From assembly GCA_018466975.1 (NCBI GenBank), contig CM031556.1, forward strand, positions 3,844,001 to 3,908,000: a stretch of 64,000 nt of DNA, read 5' to 3'. The translations under genes and the position numbers were made by a program. Positions within the stretch are counted from its first letter, which is position 1. The number at the start of each line of letters is the position of its first letter. Positions 36,296 through 45,671 of this stretch are shown one piece after another. The notes beneath the pieces are model-generated. The model searched no databases and was not told the origin of the DNA. It saw nothing but the letters and a program-made list of their open reading frames with translations. Source of the stretch: Sparassis latifolia. Taxonomy: Eukaryota > Basidiomycota > Agaricomycetes > Polyporales > Sparassidaceae.

Positions 36296-37113
36296 CTAGC
36301 TCGCAGAAGACGGTACATTGTCAGGCAAGCATATCGTCTGCCCTGGCATCAGCTTGTCACAGTCCAGTCCGGGATTTTCCTCCAACAGTTTGTCGACGGA
36401 GACGCCCCTCGCCTGCGACAGTCCCCAACATGTGTCGCCCGCCCGAACGCGGAACGCATCGCTGCTGCCGGGGCAGAGCTTCACCTCTGGGGGATCAGGT
36501 TCAGGAGCCGATGGCGAATGAACTAGGCGGATAACCAAGAGCAGCACAACTGCCACAAGAAGAATAAAGGGGAATAGCATCCGATAGGCACTTGTATTGA
36601 GGCCTTGCCCAGCTGATGCGGCTTGATCCTGCGTGAGCAGTAAAGGTAGATGAAAGATCATCGTCGGGAGAGTTTCATAACGTACTGGACTCGTGGACAG
36701 CGGTAGGTACCCGTCTCCGCGTCCCGGCGCAGCTTCGAGGTCGTTTTCGTCGTCCTCACTTCCGCTGGGAGCCGCTATTGCGATTGGTGCGTTTGAGACT
36801 ATTTGAACACCACGCGAAGTTTAGCGACTCTGTGGTCCCGCGGTCATATATGCCTTCCTCGGGAACAAGGAAAGCATAAGTCCATGAGATAACTCACCCC
36901 TCTTCATTTCCCCATACTCTGCGCCTTCTGCGCCCTCCCAGAGCGTGCCATCCTGGTCACGAAAGTAGTATTTCCCAGAGTCAGCGTCGTAGCCTACCCG
37001 TTTCATGCCCTCAGGCAAGCGGTAGTCGTCCTGAAGCCGAAAAAAGTCATGAGCATGGGGGGGCAGGCGAACGAAAGGGAAACTACTTCGTCGTACTGGG
37101 TCCAACGGCCCAT
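36296..37113 (-). CDS. LysM (CBM50) single-pass membrane protein
   Basis: About 190 aa. The start at 37113 gives MGRWTQYDE; after an intron the second exon reads DDYRLPEGMKRVGYDADSGK and YYFRDQDGTLWEGAEGAEYG, a WW-like strand pattern (Y-Y-F-R-D ... W). A spliced third part leads to YRMLFPFILLVAVVLLLVIR, one membrane helix. The C-terminal part is a LysM module: FRVRAGDTCWGLSQARGVSV, then LLEENPGLDCDKLMPGQTIC. LysM binds chitin or peptidoglycan N-acetylglucosamine chains. There is no N-terminal signal peptide. The positive side of the helix is lumenal or outer by context, so the LysM probably faces outside and the WW-like part faces the cytosol. This differs from secreted LysM effectors. Topology is inference. 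Confidence 0.9.
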
Positions 37114-37434
37114 GGTGTGACAGTTTCAGGAAGAAAAGAGCGAGTTGCTGTGTCGACGTTGAGTCGCAACCGTTGTTGATCTGGGTCTCGATCACTGACA
37201 ATCATCTAATCTTATCTACCCTTCAGTGCAAGTGTGCAAACGGACTTGGAGGCTTGTTCGAAGCACCGGCCAGCAATCAGGAAGTCTACATAGAGGAGTG
37301 GAAAAATATCGTAGACTGTATTTCTAATGGCAAACTTTGTGCTGCTGGTGCAATAAATGCCGAACGAAGATTGTCAAGTCAGGGACGTCGCAAAACGACA
37401 GTTCCCTGCAGTCTCTAACCGGGCTGCGTGCTAC

Positions 37435-37906
37435 CTAGAAATAGGTCCAGGTTGATCCAGAGGGAGCAGAAAGCCCTAGAAATGCCATCGAACCACAGAC
37501 AACATTGCGAGGCTGTTCCGCTGCCTTGCACAGGTCTGCATGGAGAGCATCAAGATATTGCCGACGAGTTTCAACGGAAATAACAACCAGTGGCGAACGA
37601 AGGGCAGGAAGGACTCGGAAGGCGCAAGAAAGATCCGTCCTCCGAACGGTCGTTGGCTGTGAGCCGATGGAGAGCATGACGTCCAGCCTGTGGTCGAGAG
37701 CTGCTTTGCACAAGGCCTGGAAGGCGTCTGCATCGTCGTTTCCCTGCACTACCACACGGATACGTCGACGACGCCCACCACGACCCACTCGCGACGTGCA
37801 TCTCTGTCGAATCTGCTCGATATTCTTGTTGCACAAGATATGCCCAGACCTCCGGGCTGCATGTGGTTGTGGCGGAAATGATATCTTCGTGTGTCAGCAC
37901 CGTCAT
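37435..37906 (-). CDS. Doubtful small gene, unknown product
   Basis: An ATG near 37906 opens MTVLTHEDIISATTTCSPEV; from about 37836 another frame is open to a stop at 37435 and has protein-like composition (FQALCKAALDHRLDVMLSIG, SPLVVISVETRRQYLDALHA). A join between the two frames would need an intron of about 30 bases, shorter than any other here. No family was recognised. It is either a gene with unresolved structure or a decayed fragment. Confidence 0.35.
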
Positions 37907-38272
37907 CTGTACGGCTCACACCCTCTAGCAATAGGTGCATATCCTATGGCCGTAAAAGCTCTCAGGTCTGCAAGAAAACAGCAGGAGATAGTGCACACCT
38001 TCTCGTATGGAAAACAGAGACCACGGAGTGGTGGTTGCAAGACGTATGGTGGTTTGCAGGAAGCCTGCCTGCCCGGCGCTGCCGTCCGACAAGCTCGAGT
38101 GCCGAGCTGTCCTAGGGTAACTCCGGCAAGCAGGGTTTTATTTACGTCCGGGCTCTGACGACACTGGCCAGAAAACTGTCATGTATAAGAGTGCACGACC
38201 CATCATGCATCACGGCGCTCCATCTTTCCATTCGCAACCCACTCGCTCGAAAACCAATTCTCTGGCTCATAC
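37907..38272. promoter_or_regulatory. Promoter region of malic enzyme 2
   Basis: Contains TATAAGA at 38184-38190, about 85 bp upstream of the ATG. No other site was recognised. I see no extended similarity to the region upstream of copy 1. Confidence 0.45.
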
Positions 38273-40603
38273 ATGGCAACAGCAGCGACGAAGGCTCTGC
38301 GCGTCGCGCTGCGTGGCGGCGGCATTCTGAGCCATCCGCGCTTTAACAAGGGCACCGCGTTTCCTGCCGCCGAACGCAAGGCGTTCGGTTTGACGGGGCG
38401 TCTCCCGTACCGGGTTAACACTCTCGAAGAGCAGTGTCATCGCGCGTACGACCAGCTCTGCACCCGCGACACCCCCATCCGGAAGAACACCTTCCTGCAG
38501 AGCTTGAAGGACCAGAATTGGGTCTTGTACTATGCGCTCCTCAGCAGGCATCTGAAAGAGCTCATCCCGATTATCTATACACCGACTCAAGTGAGTATCT
38601 GTGGTGCAGTCGGTGTGTTGCAGGCTTCTGTGCACATCTTCTCTCTCGATCGCACTCGACCAGGGAGAACATGTACATAGCAGGTCGTTCACCTCGCTCT
38701 TTTCTGCTCCGATGGGCAGTCTAGGTTTCGAAAATGATACTGATGACCTCTTTCATAGGCGGATGCAATCGCCAACTATTCTCATCTTTTCCGACGTAGC
38801 GAAGGGATGTACCTCACATTCCCGAACCAAGATAGTATGGAAGGAGACTTTCTCGAATTGACCAAAGGTCGTGATATTCAACTGTTCGTTATCTCGGATG
38901 CCGAAGCTATTCTGGGTATTGGAGATCAGGGTGTTGGGGCAAGTGTTGCGTCTTGTTTGTTCTTCAATTAAATCATTAATTTCAGTCTACAGGGTATTGG
39001 GGTAAGAGTAGTGAAAGTATGTGTCGACTGGCGTTTGACTGTCTGTTAGATTGCTACTGCGAAATCAGCCATTTATACGTGAGTACGATCTTGTGTTTCT
39101 TTTTCAGAGTCCCTAAAGTTACTGTATAAGACTACTTGCTGGGATCGATCCATCGAAAGCCATCAGTGTCACTCTGGATCTAGGTACGGATAATGACGAC
39201 TTATTGAATGACGATCTCTACGTTGTGAGTTCAGGCGTACATACCGATTTCACCAATCTCATGTCTCTTCAGGGTTGGCAGAACAACCGTGTCCGTGGTC
39301 TGGCGTACGACAAGTTTGTTGACAAGTGCGTATCTAGCCACGCCCACTCCGACGGTGCCTGCTGACCACGTCGTAATGTACAGATTCATGCAACTCGTTC
39401 GCAAATATTATCCGCACAGTCTGGTGCACTTCGAGGACTTTGGCGTTAGCAACGCAAAACGACTTTTGGACAAGTACCGCGACCAGCATGCTGTTTTCAA
39501 CGACGACGTGTATGTCTGCACACAATACAATGTGCTGAGCATACGGCTGACCTGCTAACAGACAAGGCACCGGCGCAGTCACTCTGGCAGCGATGATGTC
39601 GGCCGTCGGCGTGACCAAGTCCAGACTTGCAGACCAGCGATTTGTCGTCTACGGAGCGGGCACTGCGGGGCTTGGCATCACGCGCCAGCTACGCGACGGC
39701 ATCGTTACAATCGACAAGCTCTCTGAGGCAGACGCGAACAAGCGCTTTTTCCTCATGGACCGCTACGGCCTCATCAAGGAGTCGCTCGGTTCCAACAAGA
39801 TCCGCGACGAGGTGCGCGACTTTGTGCGCCCCGATGCGGAGTGGGTAGGCGTGCCTACGAATGCTCAAGGCGAGGTTGAGCTACTGGAGGTCGTCAAGAA
39901 GGTCAAGCCGACGGTGCTCATTGGCTGCTCGACTCGCGGCGGCGCGTTCACAGAGCAGGTTGTGAAGGAGATGGCGAAAGGCACAGAACGCCCTATCATC
40001 CTGCCGCTTTCGAACCCGAGCAGGCTGGCCGAAGTCAACCCCTCGGATGCCAACGACTGGACTGAGGGCAAGGCGCTCATGGCCTCCGGGAGCCCCTTCC
40101 CTCCGTGTAAGAATCCGAAAGGCGGCAAGGACTACATGTGAGCGCGCCTGATGTCAGCGTGGTACACGTTTTCGAGAGTCACTGATGTATTCCCATCACG
40201 CAGCATCGCGGAATGCAACAGTAAGTTTCACGAATTTGAGTCAGATGGTACTTACATTTCTGACCACTGCGGTTCAATAGATGCGTTGATCTATCCAGGA
40301 TTGGGCTACGGCGCTCTGATCACACAAGCGCGCTCTCTCACCGACACCATGATCATTGCTGGCGCACAACGCCTTGCATTGCTGTCTCCGGCCTTGAAGG
40401 ATCCTGACAATGCACTGCTCCCTGACTTCACCGATGCACGAGAAGTTAACTTCGAGGTGGCTGTGGCCGTCGTGGAGCAAGCTATCGACGAAGGCAGTGC
40501 AAATGTGACCTGGAAGAAGGAAGATGTGCGCGAGAAGATACACGCGGATATGTGGCTTCCGGTTTACCCGGAGTTCATTTACGACGAGGCCGGGGAGCGT
40601 TGA
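38273..40603 (+). CDS. Malic enzyme, copy 2
   Basis: Same enzyme family as the copy at 23.8 kb. Ten exons give 574 codons: 38273-38590, 38759-38938, 38993-39001, 39050-39078, 39131-39224, 39273-39325, 39384-39509, 39562-40137, 40204-40220, 40281-40603. Motifs: GTAFPAAERKAFGLTGRLPY, LIPIIYTPTQ, SDAEAILGIGDQGVGGIGIA, GWQNNRVRGLAYDKF, HFEDFGVSNAKRLL, FNDDVQGTGAVTLA, GAGTAGLGITRQL, PLSNPSRL. Exon lengths equal those of copy 1 except exon 8, which is one codon longer. The intron before the 9-nt microexon has a GC donor (GCAAGT at 38939). Introns and non-coding flanks are diverged, so the duplication is old. No organelle-targeting sequence was seen; the two copies may differ in cofactor or expression. 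Confidence 0.96.
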
Positions 40604-40932
40604 GGGGGATGATACACCTGGGTGTCACGATGTTTATGATAGAAGCCCAACGCTGGTTGAGCGTGCGTTCGAGTTCAGACATGCTAGAACTACTGGTAGA
40701 CTTTCAGAACCACACCTTGGCCGTACACGTTATTGCTCATAGACTTGCACATCACATAGCACAAGCTACAGTAGAATAATAGTATTTACATTGCACTTCG
40801 AATTCAAGTTCACGTCGATATCGGAAATAGCCGAGAAACGCGAGCTGACAGCCTGAGTGAGGCTCCGGATTCAATACGAAGTCTATCGCTAACCACCTTT
40901 GACTTCGCATTCGTCGAATTTTCACGTCTACC
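40604..40932. promoter_or_regulatory. Spacer and promoter of the U1A/U2B'' gene
   Basis: 330 bp between a stop and the next start on the same strand. No individual site was recognised. Confidence 0.35.
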
Positions 40933-42079
40933 ATGGCCGAACTTTCTGCACCTGCGATGCCTGCAGACGCCATGCACGGTGTCGCCCCAGATATCGCCGC
41001 GCCTGCACCTATCCCAGCGGGAGAATCTGCGTCTACTCCTCCGCAAGAGCCAGAATACATATCTGAGACCCTTTACATCCAGAACTTGAACGAGAAGATT
41101 AAAATTCCAGGTATAACTCAGTGTTTTCCCATTCCATATGTCCTTCGTGATGACGGTATCATACCAGTTCTCAAGGCGTCGCTAAAGGGTCTGTTCAAGT
41201 CCTATGGTGAAGTACTTGACGTGGTCGCGCATGGCAATCTTCGCATGCGGGGGCAGGCGTTTGTATCATTCGAATCTCCTGAGATCGCGAAGAGGGCTCT
41301 GAAGGAGGTCAGGGGCTTCCCTCTGTATTCGAAACCAATGGTGCGCTCTCCTTTTATGCCCGGCGTACCCGTGTACTGATCTTCTGTTGTAAACTAGCAA
41401 ATTTCCTTCGCGAGGACACGTTCGGACGCGGTTGTCAGGAAGTTGGATTCAGGCAATTATGAGGCGCACAAAGCGCGGCGGCTAGAACACAAGAGTACGC
41501 AGATTATAACTTGACAACTCAGTGATGTGCTTGATGACCTTATCACTCAGAGGACACCCGCTACACCAATCCTCTGAAGCAGAAGTACCGAACTAGGAGA
41601 CTGGCTGCTGCTAGTAAGTCTCACGTCTTACTTTGTTGGGAATTGTACTCACTCTGCTGTGCTCAGTGGACGGCGCAGGCGCTGCGCCCGTCTCGAAGCG
41701 TCCCAATGTCCAGATGCCCGACGAGTACTTACCGCCCAACAAGATTCTGTTCTTGCAGAATCTCCCAGAGAGTGTCAGCAAGGATCAGCTCATGGCTCTC
41801 TTCTCCCAGTGTGTATCATGATTATGATGAGCGCGGAACGAGTGCTCACGCGCCCCCCTTCTTCAGATATCCAAATCTGTACGAGGTCCGTCTCATCCCC
41901 ACGAAGAAGGACATCGCGTTCGTGGAATATATGGACGAGGGAAGCGCGACTGTGGCCAAAGATGCGTTGCATAACTACAAGCTTGATGGGGAGAACAAAA
42001 TCAAGGTACGTCATACGGTCCCGCTCTCTTTTGCAAATCCTGATACGCTTTGTGTCAGATCACGTTCGCCAGAAAATGA
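40933..42079 (+). CDS. U1A/U2B''-type spliceosomal RRM protein
   Basis: Protein of the U1A/U2B'' (Sans-fille) family, which binds an snRNA stem-loop in the U1 or U2 snRNP. It has two RRM domains. RRM1 opens ETLYIQNLNEKIKIP (RNP2), continues LFKSYGEVLDVVAHGNLRMR, and has RNP1 as RGQAFVSF, then ISFARTRSDAVV. A linker rich in Arg/Lys (NYEAHKARRLEHK) and a segment ending KRPNVQMPDEYLPP lead to RRM2: ILFLQNLPESVSKDQLMALF, VRLIPTKKDIAFVEY and ITFARK before the stop at 42079. The N-terminus is Ala/Pro-rich. Six or so short introns; all the motif-bearing exons are intact. Confidence 0.94.
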
Positions 42080-42427
42080 TTATCAGCCCGTTTCATCCAT
42101 CTTTTGAGAAGACGATTGACCGAGGTTTGTCGATGCCCGTCAGGGCGGCCCCATTACTGATGTAATTCTTCTTGTAATGTGTATTGTATCCGCATGGTCA
42201 GAGTGCCCATAGCGTCACTATTGTAATGATGTTCGATTTATGCTGTGCATTCCATATCCAGTCCGGAGAACAACGTGGGAGGGTACATGATACAAGGATC
42301 CGACAAATCGTATTAATCGCCTGCAATTTAGTGAAGGGATTATCCTATGGCATGCTAGAGGACACAAGTGGAGGATCGTACAAGAAGGATGACAAGTAGC
42401 AGTACACAGTTCACACAGGTGACCATC
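42080..42427. other. Convergent 3' spacer
   Basis: About 350 bp between two convergent stops (U1A-like and DUF6533 genes). Nothing recognised. Confidence 0.5.
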
Positions 42428-44167
42428 TCAAACACGTAAATCACCCTTGCTCACACCTATCCCTGAGTAGTCAGTAGCGGTAGTAGTGAGCACGATAGAG
42501 GCGAGGAAAGAAGACATACCGGCAGTACTGAAGGTAATTTTCGGCGGTACCAGATCGTCGTACGTACCTACTCGACTGGTGTACAAGGTGGGCGTAGGCC
42601 CGCGTTTCTCTGTGACATCGCTCAGCTCAACCTCGTCTTCCTCGCGAGGCCCGATCTCCACAATTAGCTCGCCGTCGTGTGCACCCTTCCTCCACTGCAC
42701 GCGACTGAGTTCTGCGTTGTTCAAGAGCCAGTTGGGATCTATGGAGAGATTGGCAGCGAGCGACCGGATGCTCAGCATGAGGTGAGATGTGGCGATCGAT
42801 ATGAGACCAAGCAAGGCACTGCGGAGGTTGTCAGTCAGTGTGTCACTCCATGCAAGCGGGACGTACTTGGAATATATGGCCGGAAACATGATCTACGAGG
42901 AATGTCAGGGCTGTGCATAAATTATGAAGGATCTGATCATACCTCAAGATGATGATGCTGCAGGGCTCCGATTGTTGAGACAAGTGCAACAACTACCGTA
43001 GTCCAAGAAGACATTGAGAAATGTCATTTGTTGACTATCAGGAGGGAGAACGCACTAAATACTACTATGTAGAACGTGCCGCCGCTATGAAGAATTCAAT
43101 ATGCATGGAAGGGCATCGTAGAATGTACGACGTACTCCCGAATAAGACGAAGCATCAGCGGAGAGCGTCTGCCATCGCCATTGGGTTTCAGAGCAGGGAT
43201 CGTGGTTCCGATAAATAGAATTGTATGTATGATCAGATTTGGAAGGAACATTCTCCATGCATCGGTTGCGGGAGGAGCGCCACACCCAAGGAAATTGTAA
43301 CCAGGAATGTCTATGTGGATAGCGGCGAATTGGTGCCACAGGGATGCAAACACCACTGCAGTGGCGACAGTGCATCCGACATATGCTACGACCACGAGTA
43401 GCCTCAGAGTACGCCTGCTGGAGAATATATACCAAATCCGAAGGACGATGATTCCTATCATCCTTTTCAGGACAGTATACAGTGAAGAGTACGCGACCGC
43501 TGACGAACCTTGCACGATGCAGATACCAATTATGTTCAGAATGTACGTAGCCGGTATGGCCCCGGTGCAACTGAACGATGAGATATTCAATACCTTTCAC
43601 GGGCAAGGATGTTACTCAACCCACAACTATAAAACACGACAGATCAATCGATAGGGGAACAGATGAAGGTACCACGATAGCTTACTTCGAATGAAAGGCC
43701 AGGGGCAAACAAACCTGCATAGAAAGCATGAGAAACACAGCAACCTGACGATCTACCCTCTGCGCTTACTGATCAACCCCAAACTGACGGAGATGTCAGA
43801 CACAACGCAGAAAAGCCAAATGTTAACTCACATAATGACGATCGGAGCAAAATATCTGTTCTAAGGTTGCGGGAGATGAGAAAGTAGGGACAGTCAGATC
43901 TCTGTACCGACGCTCACCGTAATAAATAAAATCTTCGTCAAGTCCCAGTCCCCTTTCCAAAAGTATTCGATCTGGAGCGAACATCAATTTGTGTACGCGA
44001 AACCGTAAGGCGAAGTTCCTCACCTCCTCATCGACAGTCAAGAAATAATCGTACGAATAGGCGATGAAGGTTGCCAATGCTAGATAACGCGTATTTTGAG
44101 CGCCTTCTAACGATGGCACCAACGCCGCAATCTCATTTGGAATGGTTGCGGATATCGTGTCTGCCAT
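42428..44167 (-). CDS. DUF6533 integral membrane protein
   Basis: Basidiomycete family with about seven membrane helices and unknown function. The start at 44167 gives MADTISATIPNEIAALVPSL followed by the family signature NTRYLALATFIAYSYDYFLT and VDEEIEYFWKGDWDLTKILF across an intron. Later exons carry helices: VLRIWYIFSSRRTLRLLVVV with AYVGCTVATAVVFASLWHQF, a conserved NFLGCGAPPATDAWRMFLPN loop, then IIHTILFIGTTIPALKPNGD and RRSPLMLRLIREYVVHS. The last large exon reads SDTLTDNLRSALLGLISIAT and continues as a long soluble tail (EEDEVELSDVTEKRG). The exact order of two short exons near 43600-43850 is not settled. A receptor-like role has been guessed for the family, but nothing in the sequence proves it. 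Confidence 0.84.
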
Positions 44168-45671
44168 CACCGCATACCAACGAAACGAAGGACTGGAAGA
44201 TGGATGTGGGGAATAGGCCAAAGAAGGCTTCCAACGATGTGATAGACATTTTGTACAGCTCACCTGTAAGGTTCCATCACTGACAGTCACACCTGCGGAG
44301 TGATGTGATGATCCCCCGAGCGGAGGATGCGATCATGCCCGTGATCCATCAGATCAAGGCGCCGTGTCTGCCCAAGTGCACTTCGGCGTCGGCCAAACTC
44401 TTCTTCACACCGACTGCCTGTCTGAAAGAAAGGCAGCGGAGGAGGCGAGAAGGTCTCAGCCTCTGGCTGCGCTCGGACCGCGGTGCACAGTGCACAGCCT
44501 GGCGGAAGCGGTTCTGTGTCGGAGCTTATCCATCAAGTGGCGTGAATAGGACACAACGATTTCAATTTACATTATTTCGAAACAGGTTCTCGGAGTTTCT
44601 GACAGGGTGCATTCTGATGTGGATTCTTGCGAATCTGCTGGCAGTATTAGCGAATCGCCGTTGGTGGTTAAACATATGCTTACTACCGGTTAAACGAGCA
44701 GGCTACGGTTTCTAGCTCATTCATGCATCTTGTGAGTCAAGACCTGGTATTTGAGATAGAAAGCTGCGGAAGGGTGGCATCTGAAGCGACAGCTGGAACG
44801 CTCACTGCTCACGGAGGCCTCCCAGCCTCATTTAGGTAAAGCCGCTGTTAGTAAGGATTAAGGTCCGCTGAAGGAATTGTAGCCGTTCAGTGATCAAAGG
44901 AGCCATAACTACGTATGGCCATGGTTGATTGTAGATTCACGCAATGGGGAACCAACGAGAGACTAGGGAAGCTCATGGATGACCGGCGCATGGATTAAAC
45001 GGTTGGAAATTGTCACACGCATCAGGAAAAGTCAAATCTGCTTAGCCTCCTTATCTGCCTTAATAAGGAGAAATAAGACAATCCTTCTTCTTATTCCTTC
45101 TTATTCTTCCTTATTTTCCTTATAAAGAGGAAAAAGAACAAATAAGGAGAAATAAGCAATAATAAGGTGGGAGATCGCCTTATTTTTCCTTAAATAAGGC
45201 AATAAGGAGGTTAAGCAGATTTGACTTTTCCTGATGCGTCAGCGTTGTACTGGTGACCGTGACCAGGCACGGAGAGGAGGAGGTACGGTGTCGCATTCCT
45301 TCGTCTCAAGATCTCAAGTCTCCAACACTGGTCGCCCGCCATACCTACACTATTCTGAAAATCTGAAACTGTTGGAAAAGGGGCGCATCAGTTCCACAGT
45401 TCATGGAGGATCACATCGTGTTGAATGAGCATGGCGTGACTGAATCCTCCGACAAGTCAGATTGTAGCGCCCGGCAAACCACGACACCTGCCAAAATGAG
45501 CGCCACCCCTGCGAACCGGTGATCGAGACGCGACACGCCTGCCAAAGCCCTGGGAGCCTGAAGTCCCTTTCTGAACTTCTCTCCCGACACTACCACCTGC
45601 AATCGTCAACACAAGATGTTATCTGTCAGTCATCCCAATCTTGTGTTGCTCACGCACTAACTGCACAATAG
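44168..45671. other. Gene-poor region upstream of the RdRP gene, with a MITE
   Basis: 1.5 kb without a supported gene, apart from a MITE at 45020-45236. Possible 5' exons of the RdRP gene may lie at 45400-45610, but I could not join them in frame. Confidence 0.45.
45020..45236. mobile_element. 217-bp MITE with long inverted repeats
   Basis: The core ends are CATCAGG...CCTGATG. With three flanking bases on each side (45017-45239) the inverted repeat is perfect over 28 bp and continues with one mismatch to about 37 bp, so a transcript could fold into a long hairpin. The interior is rich in AATAAGGA/TCCTTATT. The 11-base tip is the same as in the element at 11882-12094. The flanking bases CG repeat on both sides, but the 3-bp pattern seen at the other copy is not present. 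Confidence 0.88.
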
